A DNA stretch of 64,000 nucleotides from Chrysemys picta bellii (GCF_011386835.1 NC_088797.1:64257587-64321586), one strand, 5' to 3'; shown: positions 1 to 11,501, counted from the first letter of the stretch. Notes: a model not told the origin generated them from the letters alone. Made by a program: numbers and translations.

Positions 1-99
1 AGTTCCTATAGCAACAACATTGGAGCAACTCCAAATTCCACAATGAGTGGCTTTACCCATTTGTTATGAATGAGGAGAGAAGCTGCTAGCAAAAAATTA

Positions 100-372
100 T
101 CAGGCAAGAAACTTCTTACTCCTAGATATAGAAAAGGATGTTTCTGGGGCTTCCTTGAGAAGTACATAGAGATGAAAAGAACACTAAAAAGTTAAAAAGC
201 CTTTCTCCGGGGGACCAGAGGAGTTACTTGTCTGCATTAAACAGCATTGTGCCTGAGAGATTTCTGGCCTGTTAGACAATGTCATCAAAACTCTTATCCA
301 AGTTCTTAAAGATACTATTTTGTCATTTTATGTGAGGAAGATTCTCTGGTATTTCTTGCACCATGCTCTGAA
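100..372. repeat. Copy 1 of a duplicated segment (partner at 2639-2840)
   Basis: The stretch starting near 'aacttcttactcctagatat' and running to 'accatgctctgaac' recurs at 2639-2840 in the same orientation, with point differences and small indels. Copy 1 has about 70 bp (roughly 160-236) that copy 2 lacks. The pair is 2.5 kb apart, with a solo LTR between. I do not recognise the segment as a named repeat. It could be a local tandem duplication or two copies of an uncatalogued repeat. Confidence 0.75.
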
Positions 373-1475
373 CAATTTAGAAAACAAAATGGGCAATCAC
401 CGTTCCACTGTTACCAAATCAGGCACTTTTTTTCTTTTCTTTTTTGAACAGAAGGGACTTAAACTTAAACATACAAACTTCTTCATTGCACAGATATACT
501 CTATGTTGAAGGTTCCAAGACTATTTTCCCACACACTGATTTCTTGTGTATCTTCAGGAGCTCTACCACTTTCCACTCAGGAAGGGGTTGCTTGCTTGAC
601 AGTAGTTTGGGAGCCACAGATAAAATGTGCACACAGTTCCTGTTATTGATAAACAGGGGTAACAAATAGAAAATTCTCTCTCCTCTACCCCTGAATTCTG
701 TAAACAGGAAGGAGTCAGATGTACTGTATTGCATCATTGCCACTGGGGAAGTGATCAAGTGCCCAAAGAAGAACATTTTGAAGTGTTCTGTTAATTACTA
801 TTGAAGTTATCCAAAATTTGAGTGATTAGCTAATTTGACTTACAGTCAGTTTATTTCAAGATGCTGATACCTTGTCCAGTGCTCTGGGTGGTCACTCCTG
901 CATGTTATGATTTTTGTATCAACTTTTTAGAATCCTGCCTCCATATCCCAACAGAACTTTGAAATTATTTATTTTTGTGTATGTGTTTTGATATCTTCTT
1001 TACACTCTACAGTCCTGTCATCTTCAATAGAAGTATTATGACTTTTGTCATCATCACCATACCAAGAATCTTGACGAAGTCAGTTATTATAAAAGCAGCT
1101 CTTCAAAGGCAGTGGAGGTTATTAATTTTTCTTCCCTGGGACAGCTGGATGATCCAAGGTCCCGCACTTAATTTAGTTTAGGAAGTCGTTTCCAAGGTGT
1201 TTCATCTATCCCAACATCTGGGTCTGATGGCTAATCAGAAGAAAAGTCCTTTTATCCTATTTTATCCTATTCCGCTCCTCTGGAATTGGACTTCGTCATA
1301 TGTTTCATGGAAAAGTTATTTCTTTCTGAAGAAAGAATTGAAAATATCTGAGGATATTCAGAAACTCATGGAAACTCAGCTGCATGTGTTCCCTGGAGAA
1401 AGGGTCTCTGTTATGTCTTTTTGGACCTGTTGTGTGGTTTATTTTTATTAATTTTTTAAAAATGCCTCTGGGTAG
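373..1475. other. Unassigned intronic sequence
   Basis: AT-rich sequence between the duplicated segment and the LTR. It has only short open frames without recognisable protein character. I see no repeat, RNA gene or regulatory site I can support. Confidence 0.5.
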
Positions 1476-2142
1476 TGTGACAGACCCAGACCAGTGGGGT
1501 ACAGGAGTCTGGTAGAGGGCAAATATACTGGTCATTGGATGAGTAGTTTTCTGTTCCCTGAGTGACCAGAGTAGGGGCTGCACTAGAGTAATCAGGAACC
1601 TGCTAGAACCAGTTAAGGCAGGCAGGCTAATTAGGACACCTGGAGCCAATTAAGAAGAAGCTGCTAGAATCAATTAAGGCAGGCTAATCAGGGCACCTGG
1701 GTTTTAAAAAGAGCTCACTTCAGTTTGTGGTGTGAGTGTGAGGAGCTGGGAGCAAGAGGTGCAAGGAGCTGAGAGTGAGAGGGTGTGCTGCTGGAGCACT
1801 GAGGAGCACAAGCGTTATCAGACACCAGGAGGAAGGTCCTGTGGTGAGAATAAGGAAGGTGTTTGGAGGAGGCCATGGGGAAGTAGCCCAGGGAGTTGTG
1901 GCTGTCATGCAGCTGTTACAGGAGGCACTATAGACAACTGCAGTCCACAGGGCCCTGGGCTGGAACTCGGAATAGAGGGCGGGCCCGGGTTCCCCACAAA
2001 CCTCCCAATTGACCGGCACTGTGGGCTCTACCAGAGGGGAAGATCTCTGGACTGTTCCCCAACCCACATGGTGAATCTCTGAGGCAAGAAAATCCGCCAA
2101 TAAGTGCAGGACCCACCAAGATAGAGGAGGAACTTTGTCACA
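1476..2142 (+). mobile_element. Probable solo LTR of a retroelement
   Basis: A 667-bp block starts TGTGACA and ends TGTCACA, a 7-bp perfect inverted terminal repeat with the TG...CA ends of an LTR. It carries a TATA-like TTTTAAAA near 1703 followed by a GC-richer, gag-less segment. No internal retroviral genes are adjacent, so this would be a solo LTR. A clean target duplication is not obvious: the flanks share only GTA. The orientation follows the TATA-like box and is less certain than the boundaries. ORFs across it on both strands look like shadows. Confidence 0.6.
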
Positions 2143-2638
2143 GTACATGGACAAATTGAAAAAACACAGACCAAATATTATCCAAGGGACATTATTAACC
2201 TAAAAAAATCACAGGTTAAGATTTCTATAACTGATGATAAATATATTTCTTAGGTTGTTTAATTTGTGTCTTTGACAGTGTTTTGTGTTAGAATCATGCT
2301 TTTCCCCCATACAATATACTAATTAGTCTGTTTATTCTTATTTCTGTTGGTCTTTCACACAATAACATGGGAGAGAAACAAAACAAGTGAAATGTGACTA
2401 TAAAGTTGTAAAACTTGGCAGAGGTTGTGCCTTACTACTTATAATTTCTTTAAAAAATTAATTAACTTTCAAATTATCCATGTCTCTTTAATAAAAAAAA
2501 AAGACTGTCCAAATAGTAGGTTCGATAATAACTACATTGCTCTGCAACACTCAAGCAAAAATCTTCATAAACAGATGGGCTAAAGACATACAAAAATCTG
2601 GTTCTTTAGGCTTGATTCAAACTCCACTGAAGTCAAGT
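2143..2638. other. Unassigned intronic sequence
   Basis: AT-rich sequence between the solo LTR and copy 2 of the duplicated segment. Nothing recognisable. Confidence 0.5.
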
Positions 2639-2840
2639 AAGATAAGAAACTTCTTACTTCTTGATATAGAGAAGGGTGTTTCTGGGGCTTCCTCGATAAC
2701 TATGTTAAACAGCATAGTGACTGAAAGGTTTCTGGCATGTTAAACAATGTCATCAAAACTCTCATCCAAGTTCCTAGATACTATTTTGTCATTTTAGGAG
2801 AGGAAGCTTCTTTGGGATTTCTTGCATCATGCTCTGAACA
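2639..2840. repeat. Copy 2 of the duplicated segment (partner at 100-372)
   Basis: This matches the segment at 100-372 in direct orientation, from 'agaaacttcttact' to 'catcatgctctgaac', missing about 70 internal bases that copy 1 has. Divergence is moderate, so the duplication is not recent. Confidence 0.75.
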
Positions 2841-3189
2841 TGGGCTTGAGTGGGTTTTGGATTAGGCCTTTTTGGAATGGAGAAGTGAGATCTGGTCATC
2901 TACTCTAATCACTGAATTGCCCTACCAACAGTATCTGGATACTGAAATCTAGAAACTGTTAATGATCGCACAACAGTCTACCTTAGTTGCCATGGTGGTA
3001 TGCAGCTGAGTAGTCTGTCCCTTTAGGGTAGTGGTGCCTAATGGTCAGCCCACCCATCATGTGGTGTGGACCAATCATGGGCCTTTAAGAGTTTGAAAGG
3101 TCCAACTATATGTATAAGGACCTGGGAGATATTTGGAGAGAGGAAGTTGCCCCAGGAGTAAGAATTGTTTGGGAGGATATCCCATCAAA

Positions 3190-3852
3190 GAAACACTCAT
3201 AGACTCATAGACTTTAAGGTCAGAAGGGACCATTATGATCATCTGGTCTGACCCCCTGCATGCTGCAGGCCACAAAACCGTCCCTACCCTTTCCTTGACT
3301 CTGCTGATGAAGTCCCCAAATCCTGTGTCTTAGTGACTTCAATTGGCAGAGAACCCTCCTGCTAGAGATCCCTGCCCCATGCTGCGGAGGAAGGCGAAAA
3401 ACCTCCAGGGCCTCAGCCAATCTACCCTGGAGGAAAATTCCTTCCTGACCCCAAATATGGCGATCAGTAAGACCCTGAGCATGTAGGCAAGAGTCTCCAG
3501 CCTAACCCTTGTTAGCCATTATACTGTTTGCCTACCATTGCTTGGTATTCCTCAGCTAATATGTTTTACCATTACACCATTCCCTCCATAAACTTGTCTA
3601 ACTTAATCTTAAAACCAGACAGGTCCCTCGCCCCCACCGTTTCCCTCGGAAGGCCATTCCAATATTTCACCCCTCTGACGGTCAGAAACCTTCTTCTAAT
3701 TTCAAGCCTAAACTTCCCCACGGCCAGTTTATATCCATTTGTTCTTGTGTCCACATTAGTACTAAGCTGGAATAATTCCTCTCCCTCCCTTGTATTTATC
3801 CCTCTGATATATTTAAAGAGAGCAATCATATCACCCCTCAACCTTCGTTTTG
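3190..3852 (-). mobile_element. CR1 LINE 3' end, 5'-truncated, reverse strand
   Basis: The 3' terminus lies at the left end, where 8-mer repeats of the type CATAGACT (3198-3215) form the CR1 tail. Next comes the characteristic 3' UTR complement (ctttaaggtcagaagggacc). On the minus strand 3572-3841 encodes the conserved C-terminal segment of CR1 ORF2 (MIALFKYIRG..., WNGLPRETV...), ending at the usual position before the UTR. The reverse transcriptase core is absent, so the copy is severely 5'-truncated, as is typical for CR1. ORFs on the plus strand here are shadows. Confidence 0.88.
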
Positions 3853-4038
3853 TAAGTATTCCTGGGGGAAATCTGCACCACTGTGCATGCGCATCACATG
3901 ATGCATTGGGAGAGAAGCATTCACTTAGGGCCTGCTTTCCATGGGATTAATCATGTTCTTAAAGTTTAACCATGTGTATGAGTGAATGCTGTGTTAGGAC
4001 CTCAGTTTGCTACAGGCCAAAACATTTTACATCCTAAA
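3853..4038. other. Unassigned, possibly an old MITE fragment
   Basis: Short sequence between CR1 and the mariner-type MITE. The part 'catgttcttaaagtttaacc' resembles a dispersed amniote repeat I have seen before but cannot name, so this is a weak observation. Confidence 0.25.
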
Positions 4039-4040
4039 TA

Positions 4041-4364
4041 CAGTAAAATCTAGAGTTACAAACACCTGAGGAATGGAGGTTGTTCGTAACTCTGAAATGT
4101 TTGTAATTCTGAACAAAACGTTGCTCTTTCAAAATGTTACAACTGAACATTAACTTAATACAGCTTTGAAACTTTACAGTGCAGAAGAAAAACGCTGTTT
4201 TCCCTGTATTCTTTTAGTAGTTTACATTTAATACAGTATAGTACCGTATTTGCTTTTTTTTTGGTCTCTGCTGCTGCCTGATTGCATACTTCTGGTTCCA
4301 AATGAGGTCTGTGGTGGACTGATCAGTTTGTAACTCTGGTGTTCATAACTCTGAGATTCTACTG
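4041..4364. mobile_element. Tc1/mariner (pogo-like) MITE with TA target duplication
   Basis: A 324-bp non-coding element begins CAGTAAAATCTAGAGTTAC and ends with the near-perfect inverse of that terminus (gttcataactctgagattctactg). The TIRs match over about 26 bp with one indel and a few substitutions. It is flanked by TA on both sides (4039-4040 and 4365-4366). A CAG...CTG terminus with TA duplication is typical of pogo/Tigger-type Tc1/mariner MITEs. No transposase is encoded. Confidence 0.85.
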
Positions 4365-4366
4365 TA

Positions 4367-4828
4367 TATTCAATATGATTATTCTCTCTCTCCTTTTACA
4401 ATGGATAACTGTTGATCTAAATGGAGTTACTCCTGATTTACATTGCATTGAGCACAGTCAGGCCCACTGATTATATATTTTTTTCAAAACATAACATGCT
4501 TACTAATTTAAAGAAGAATATACTACTTATAAAATACATTTAAATAAGTTAGTGGTAGCAGAATGTTATGATCAAAGCATGCGTGCGCGCTCTCTCTCTC
4601 TCGCTCTCAAATTAAAAACCAACCCCTCTTCCCCTCTCCCCCTCCCCCCCCCCCCCAAAAAAAAAATTCTGTGCCCCTAGTTATTCTGGACTACAAATTT
4701 TCTCTCTCAAGGTTTAGTTTCTGAAATTAATGTTGTTGACGGTCCTGTGCCTGACACTCATATTTTCAGGGGTATTTTGTTTTTTAAAAAATAGAGTACA
4801 ATGTAATGAAAACGTGTGCTTGTGTATG
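4367..4828. repeat. Simple sequence and unassigned flank
   Basis: This contains a GC/TC dinucleotide run (about 4582-4607), then a C-rich tract and an A tract (about 4621-4668). The remainder up to the hAT target site may be the left part of the LTR-like repeat that resumes at 7206. I see no gene. Confidence 0.6.
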
Positions 4829-4836
4829 TCCTAGAG

Positions 4837-7197
4837 CACATGTGTCAAACTCAAGGCCCGCGGGCCACATCCGGCCCGCCATACAATTATATCCGGCCCG
4901 CGAAATCGTTTTATATATCTGTTTTTAATGGCCCTGTGATATGACGCCCCAATAACACACACTACAAATCCCATGATGCAGTGCAATTGCCGCCAACGGC
5001 AAGCCGCGGTTCAAGTTCGCGGTCTGTTGATGTATACAACGCTAATATCAAATCAAAGCTAGACCCCAACAATGGCCAAGAGAAAAATTGATTCTGAAAA
5101 CCGAGGCTTTCAAAGCCGGTGGGAGAATGAGTATATGTTTACTGAAATTGCAGGTAAACCAGTGTGTCTCCTTTGCGGGAGTAATATCGCTGTAATGAAG
5201 GAGTATAACCTAAGACGGCACTACGAGACGAAACATGAGAACAAATTCAAAAACCTGAGCGCAGGACAGAAGCTACAAAAGGTAGAGGAGTTGAAGAAGA
5301 ATTTGACATCCCAGCAGACGTTTTTCACCAAAGCAAAATCACAAAGTGAAGCTGCTGTGAAAGGAAGTTTCATTGTGGCCGAAGAGATCGCCAAATCAGG
5401 ACGGCCGTTTACCGAGGGGGAATTCGTAAAGAATTGTATGATGAAAGTGTGCGATGTCCTTTGTCCAGATAAAACGCGAGCGTTTGCAAATGTAAGCCTC
5501 AGCAGAAACACTGTTGCTAATCGGGTTTGTGAGATGGCGACTGATTTGAAAACACAGTTGATTGAAAGAGCAAAAGATTTTGTTGCATACTCCCTTGCCG
5601 TGGATGAAACTACTGACGCGACTGACACTGCACAGCTGGCGATATTTATCCGTGGTGTGGATTCCAATTTGTGCGTAACAGAGGAAATACTGGACATTAA
5701 ATCGATGCACGGGACAACGAAAGGAGAAGACATCTTTGGAAATGTATTTCAAAGTGTAACCGACATGAAACTGCTGTGGGAAAAACTCGTTGGACTTACA
5801 ACAGATGGCGCACCTGCTATGTGTGGTGAAAAAAATGGACTGGTGGGAAGGATGCGCTCAAAGATGCGGGAGGAGAACTGTGCCGGTGAGTTGACAGTGT
5901 ATCACTGCATCATACACCAGGAATCGCTGAGTGCTAAAGTCCTAAAAATGGATCATGTGATGAACACTGTAACACAAACCGTCAACTTTATCAGAGCCCA
6001 CGGTTTAAATCACCGCCAATTCCAGTCTTTTCTGCGGGAAATAGATAGCGAGTTTGGCGATATGCCATATCATACGGAGGTCCGGTGGCTAAGTCGGGGA
6101 AAAGTTCTCAAAAGACACTTTGAGCTGCGAGAGGAAATCTGCCAGTTCATGGACAGTAAGGGGAAAGACTGCACAGTTCTGCGGGATGAAAAGTGGAAAT
6201 GTGAGTTGGCGTTCCTGGCTGACATAACGTCGCATCTTAGCGCTTTAAACCTTCAACTCCAGGGACGGGAGCACATAATAACCGATATGCATGATGCAGT
6301 GAAGGCATTTCAAGTGAAGCTGCGCTTATGGGAGACACAAATGCACCAATGCAACTTGTCTCACTTTCCCTGTTGCCAAGTAATACGGAACCAAGAAAGT
6401 GCCACAGTTTTCCCAAATGCCACCTTTGCTGAAAAACTCAGCGCGCTGCGCACTGAGTTCGCACGGCGCTTCAGTGACTTTGAGGCACAGAAAAGTAACT
6501 TCGAGCTGCTTCGCAACCCATTTGCAGTCGATGTGGAAACCGCACCTGTAGAAATGCAGATGGAGCTGATAGAACTGCAATGTAACGGGACACTGAAGGC
6601 AAAGTACGACACTGCGGGGCCAGCACAGTTCACTCGCTTCATTCCTGAAGCGATGCCGCAGCTCCGCCAACATGCGGCTCGAATCCTGTCCATGTTTGGC
6701 AGCACATATCTGTGCGAGCAGCTGTTCTCTGTGATGAAAATTAACAAAACATCACACAGGAGTCGCCTCACTGATGAACACCTGCAATCGATCCTGAGAA
6801 TCTTCACAACACAGAACCTAACCCCAAACATAAACGAACTTGTTGCAAAGAAAAGACTCCAAGTATCAGGCTCTGACTAAATAGGACAAGAAAATGGAAT
6901 GTTATGATTTGTTATGATTATACTTTTGCTTTAAATTCAATTTTTTATTTATATTTTCAGATTTTTTAATATTCCAGCATGTACAGATTTTGAATGTATT
7001 GTATTGACAGGATATTTTTTTATGAAGAGCAAAATATTTTAAGTTGAAATGTATTTATTTTGGAATGATATCCTGTATTTTGGTTCATATTAATGGTTAA
7101 AAAACATAAATATTTAGTCTGTTAAATAAATGGTTATACTGTTCGGCCCGCGAGTTTTGAGTTTTGGCCCCCTGTGCAATTGAGTTTGACACCCCTG
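4837..7197 (+). mobile_element. Complete autonomous-type hAT transposon with perfect 8-bp target duplication
   Basis: The 2361-bp element is bounded by an exact 8-bp duplication, TCCTAGAG, at 4829-4836 and 7198-7205. Its ends are inverted: CACATGTGTCAAACTC on the left, and CAGGGGTGTCAAACTC as the reverse complement of the right end. The subterminal regions on both sides are rich in GGCCCGC motifs. It encodes one uninterrupted transposase (5072-6880) with a short 5' leader and an AT-rich 3' UTR. The 8-bp duplication and BED-finger transposase place it in the hAT superfamily, near the Charlie-like/GTF2IRD2-related group. Perfect duplication plus an open ORF suggests a young insertion, but the left terminus departs from the right one at three of the first six bases. 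Confidence 0.95.
5072..6880 (+). CDS. hAT transposase, GTF2IRD2/Charlie-like, full length and open (602 aa)
   Basis: This would catalyse cut-and-paste mobilisation of its own element in the nucleus. Visible parts: an N-terminal BED-type zinc finger with C32 and C35 (VCLLCG) and H50/H55 (RRHYETKH); an RNase H-like core with first acidic D178 (AVDETTD), second D245 (LTTDGAPAMCG), a downstream CxxH region (C279, H282) and the W339 segment (HTEVRWLSRG); then an alpha-helical insertion; and the C-terminal hATC dimerisation region around 525-585 (LCEQLFSVMK, with candidate catalytic E549). The length matches full-length members of this family. The ATG at 5072 is chosen because it directly precedes the basic MAKRK start and lies 235 bp inside the left TIR. 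There are no stops or frameshifts. The protein resembles the transposase-derived half of vertebrate GTF2IRD2, but TIRs and a TSD show this is a mobile copy rather than a domesticated gene. Whether it is catalytically active is not known. Confidence 0.93.
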   Translation: MAKRKIDSENRGFQSRWENEYMFTEIAGKPVCLLCGSNIAVMKEYNLRRHYETKHENKFKNLSAGQKLQKVEELKKNLTSQQTFFTKAKSQSEAAVKGSFIVAEEIAKSGRPFTEGEFVKNCMMKVCDVLCPDKTRAFANVSLSRNTVANRVCEMATDLKTQLIERAKDFVAYSLAVDETTDATDTAQLAIFIRGVDSNLCVTEEILDIKSMHGTTKGEDIFGNVFQSVTDMKLLWEKLVGLTTDGAPAMCGEKNGLVGRMRSKMREENCAGELTVYHCIIHQESLSAKVLKMDHVMNTVTQTVNFIRAHGLNHRQFQSFLREIDSEFGDMPYHTEVRWLSRGKVLKRHFELREEICQFMDSKGKDCTVLRDEKWKCELAFLADITSHLSALNLQLQGREHIITDMHDAVKAFQVKLRLWETQMHQCNLSHFPCCQVIRNQESATVFPNATFAEKLSALRTEFARRFSDFEAQKSNFELLRNPFAVDVETAPVEMQMELIELQCNGTLKAKYDTAGPAQFTRFIPEAMPQLRQHAARILSMFGSTYLCEQLFSVMKINKTSHRSRLTDEHLQSILRIFTTQNLTPNINELVAKKRLQVSGSD

Positions 7198-7205
7198 TCC
7201 TAGAG

Positions 7206-7962
7206 AGATGAAAGCTAGTTATCTCTTAGCAAAAATGAGCTAATGAATCCATTCAAAGCTTCACTGAACTATAAAAGAAAGGACCCAAAAAGCCCAAGTT
7301 ACCTTTCAGCTAAGAAGACAAAAGAACTGAGCATTTAGGACTATGTGGGAGGTTCTGACTAGAAGGATGATCAGCCATCTTTTTGGAAGGTAGATTGATA
7401 AGGAAGAACTACCTTCAACAAAGGCTGTAGCTTGTTTTGTTAAGTCTTAGCCTCTAGTAAGTGTTTTTCACTTTTATCTGCTTTGTACTTGTACTGACTT
7501 AACGTCTTGTCTCCTTTTGTTAATAAACTTGTTTTAAATTTAATTTAAGCCAACCCGGTGCTGTTTGATGTAAAGTTAATGTTAAACTCCAGTTAATGTG
7601 GCAAGCTACTGGGTATTAAAAGAACAAACAAATGTTAATATCTCTCTGAATGGTATAGGAGAGATCTGGACATTGCAGGCACACTGTTTTGGGAAAATTT
7701 GGGAATGCGTGCTGGGATCATCTTGCCAAATGTAACCAAGGCTGGTGGAGGCCAGAGTGTGGCAATGGTGTAACAAGCAGGCTGATGGAATCAGGATGCT
7801 GAGCCAGGGTTGCTTAACGCAAAGAAACTTAGTGCATTCTTATGTGCTGGGTGGAAATGTCCAGTCAAGAGAGCTACAGCAGCAGAGCATTTTTGAGGAA
7901 CTCTAGGTTACAGGGCAGGCAGTGAAACAACCCCTCAATGGTCTGGATTGCACCTCAAAACA
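7206..7962 (+). mobile_element. LTR-like repeat interrupted upstream by the hAT element
   Basis: To the right of the hAT element is a stretch with LTR layout: 'actataaaagaaagga' (TATA-like, 7267-7282), a T-rich segment, an AATAAA-type signal (7522-7527) followed by 'cttgttttaaattt', and then about 430 bp of U5-like sequence ending near 'acctcaaaaca'. No retroviral genes are adjacent. The hAT insertion at 4837 would lie in its U3 part. The outer boundary is not defined, so this is an inference from architecture. Confidence 0.4.
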
Positions 7963-9839
7963 TGATACCATCTCTTACAAAAATTCTAATCATACTTACC
8001 CCAAAGGTATCCGGGTTAATTAATATTTGTAAAAGTGCTTTGAAGTGCTGATTTAAAAAAAAAAGTATGTATGTAAGTGCAAAGTATAACTGATTGTTAA
8101 ATTTCAGAGTATGAGAAGTGTAGCTAGGAAGAGAGGTACTGATTGTTATTGCTTTGTGTGGAGAACTGAGCGCTTGCTTAGAAAATAAAAAATCAGGTTT
8201 TATTTGATTAAAATAACAGTTTTTATTAACATTTTTCAATTTGACGATGTGTTAGATCAGTTTCTACTGAAATCACATTTCATCCCTTCAAAATAATTCA
8301 AGTGTTTTAGAATCTTTTGGAAGGAGATTTATAAGCCAAATTAATATTAAGTTTCTTCTCTTTGTTATGATCCATTGAATTCAGCAAGAACTGTCTTGAC
8401 AGTTGAGTCTGTACTCAACACTTAATGTACACGTGAATGACTCCTATTCACTTTCTGTACATTCCAGCTGTTTTGGGCCTTCTCATCTCTCTATGAGCAG
8501 TTAAACTACATGCTCTCCAGACTGATTCCTAACTCCTTATTGCCTTTGCCTCAAGATAGCATTTCATTGTGTCTTTGTGGTGACCTACTCTAGACGCTGC
8601 CCCTGAACTTGATACATTGCATTTATCACTACCCTTTAGTTGTCAACCTTACACTAGTATTATATCCATGTAATGATGCTCAGTTAAAGCCAACTGAATT
8701 AATTTGTTAAACAAGATTTTCTGAGGGACTGTAATCACTTTACTAAACTCTAGATATATTACAATTAATCCATTCTCTTTTTAGTTTGATAAAAAAAATC
8801 TATACATGTAAAGCTGAAAATAGAGAATGAATTAGTTAATATTTTAACTTTATATTAAGTTTAAAACACTGCCAATATAAAGCATAAGTAAATCTTGCTG
8901 AATGGATTCTAAACTGGGTGGCAAAGGTGCTTTTGCTTAAATAGGATACATGGAAACAATGGGCATCTGCTACAGGGCACCAGAGATGAGAAAAGTGAGA
9001 ATGGAAAAATATGTGGACCAATTTTCTGGGTTATTTAACTGTTCTAGGTATTTTAGCTATTCTAACGTATGTTGGGTAAAATATGGGCAGCTTCATCAAA
9101 GATATTTCTAATTTACATAGAAAACAAATCTACGCTACTTAAAAGTTGAGAACGTGCTTCTACTTCTTACAAACAGAAAGTAATGGATTTAAAACACAAG
9201 AAAAATAAGGAGAATTTGAACCCATAACCATGAGCTGTTTGAATTCAACAGAGTAAGGAGTGGTATCATGGAGTACGGCAATAAAAGGATGTTAGGCATT
9301 TTTTTTATTAAAGCAAATAGTTGAGGAATTAAGAAGTCTAGTATTCTGTAGCCTTATATGCATAGTACCATATGGTACCAGTACTCTATAGTGCTACGCT
9401 GCCCCAGAGGTAGCCCGAGGATTTAGTTCTTCACTGTGCTCCTAGGTATGCAGAGACTGCACACTGAGCGTTGCATCTCTTTATGGTGCAGTTCACATAT
9501 GATGCATATGGTGGAAATCAGAGCCATGGCCCCATCCCCTTCATGCCCATCTCTGCCTGTTGAGGGTCACTGTGAGCCTCCAGGGGAGGAGGGCAGGGTT
9601 GCAATTTTGATGAGCCCTTATTTAGGCAGTGTAAATGAGGAGGTTCTTAGCATGCTCCCCTCTCCAAATTTGAATAAAGTCCAGTGAGGGGAAGTACTGT
9701 ACTACAATCCACCAGTGGGGAATACCCAAAAGATTCTGCAATTTAAAACAAATCAGGCTGCAGTTCTTCAGAAAATTATGGAAGCAATGAAAAACTAATG
9801 TGGTTTTCAAAAACACGCATATCAAATAAACAAGTGAAA
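7963..9839. other. Unassigned intronic sequence
   Basis: AT-rich, with short ORFs only. A less AT-rich patch at 9400-9690 encodes nothing recognisable. No repeat or RNA gene that I can support. Confidence 0.5.
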
Positions 9840-10452
9840 AAATATATTATAAATGGAAAAGGAAGAGACAACCAAACAAAACTACAGAATTGGTGAAGGC
9901 TTGTAGAATAACAATAAGGTCAGCCCCCGCCCCCCCAAAGGTGCATAATTAGTTCAATTCTAGATAAAGAGGGTAAAGAGAATAAAAGGCTTTTATAAAT
10001 ATTTCATAAAGGAAAATGAGGTACCAGAGTGATACCTATTAATAAATTAGGAGATTGAAATTTATAACTCAGAAATAGACAGAAGAGTAGACATCTATTT
10101 TAAAACTTCTTCAATAAGAAAAATACAGGAAAGCAAGTAGAAAAAATAGGAAGTGATGCAGCTATTGTAAAATATTATTCTTAAAGAACAGGAAAGGGAA
10201 TACTTTTGAGATTGTAATTTTATTCGTATCAGCCATTCTGGATGACATCAGTGCTGGGGTTGTAAGTGAACTGGAAAATGAAATTTCTGTTTGACAGAGA
10301 ATTTAGGTTTGAAAATGGAAAACTAGGGAGGTTCCAGAATGCTGGAGAAAAGCAAGTGATGTACTGATCTTTAGAAAAGAAGTGAGTCATCCTGGCATTT
10401 TATGCTTTTTAAACCTGACATCTACTCCAAGCAAAACGATAGAACAAATATT
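9840..10452 (+). mobile_element. Ancient, heavily decayed CR1-like LINE fragment
   Basis: The part around 10330-10452 reads like a decayed CR1/L3-type reverse transcriptase segment. In particular 'tgacatctactccaagcaaa' followed by 'gatagaacaaata' corresponds to the 'LTSxPxKxxEQI' region that the better CR1 copy at 36241/40756 also spans. No frame stays open, and the left boundary is a guess. Confidence 0.4.
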
Positions 10453-11121
10453 GGGGGGTAGGTGTGTGTGTGTGTGTGTGTGTCTATGTAAATCATTAAT
10501 TTCTACAAGAGTGAGCTGCTTACGTTTATAAGAGAAAGATGTGGTTTGAAAAGCTTTGTTTTTTGTTTTGTTTTAAAAAATATGATTAAGTAGTGGCTGA
10601 AGTGTATTAGATGTAATATATTTACATAAAATATAACTTTACCCTTTTTTATTGTAAACATAATTATCAACACTGTGGTCATGGCTGCCTCTCCACTATA
10701 TTGATGAGTGGTGGTAGTAGACATCTATAATCTGTTGTGTGCCCTTGCAGATGGGGAAAATAGGCAGAGATGCTTTCAGTTAGGCCTGTTTTTTGCTTCC
10801 CTCAAACAAAAAGGTATAATGCTATGTGCCAAAGTTTCAGATTCTGGAATCAGTGAGAGTAGCTATACTGTAGCTCTATAGCTATGTGATCTCAAGTGTG
10901 TGAACCTTAAATACTTTAATCTTGTATGAAACTTAAGAAGTTAATACAAGAAATAGATGAAGTATTTTAAAGGTTTTTAAACGTATGATGGTTGTATTGG
11001 ATTGTAAGGTTGAATCTTGCCAGTAATGTTCTTAAGATAATTCTTGTAATGAAGAGCCTTCTTAGAAAAGAGGGGAGGGATGGGAGGGAGCACTGCTTTT
11101 AACTTTGGGTTTTGTTTCTAT
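10453..11121. repeat. (GT)n microsatellite and unassigned sequence
   Basis: A (GT)n run of about 12 units lies at 10461-10484. The remaining sequence up to the Harbinger element is AT-rich and unassigned. Confidence 0.6.
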
Positions 11122-11501
11122 GGGTATGTCTACACTACGAGAGTAGTTCGATTTTACTTAAAGCGAATTTGTGGAACCGATATTACAAAGTTGAACGTGT
11201 GTATCCACTCTAAGGACAGTGTCACAATTCGACTGTGAGTCCACACTAATGGGGAAAGCATTGACATTGGAAGCGGTGCACTGTGGGCAGCTATCCCACA
11301 GTTCCCGCAGTCCCCGCTGCCCACGGGAATTCTGGGTCGAGCCCCAATGCCTGCTGGGGCAAAAAATGTGTCGAGGGTGGTTTTGGGTAACTGTCGTCAT
11401 TCAACCCTCCCTCCCGCCCTCCCTCCGTGAAAGCGCTGGTGAGCAATCAGTTCGCGCACTTTTCTGGTGATTGACAACGCGGGCGCCATAGCACTGCGAG
11501 T

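Noticed and set aside
5221..5733. 170-codon minus-strand ORF in the hAT element
   Set aside because: Shadow of the transposase reading frame with no independent signal.
4837..7197. Domesticated GTF2IRD2-like host gene
   Set aside because: Intact TIRs and a perfect 8-bp duplication tightly around a single-exon transposase show a mobile insertion.
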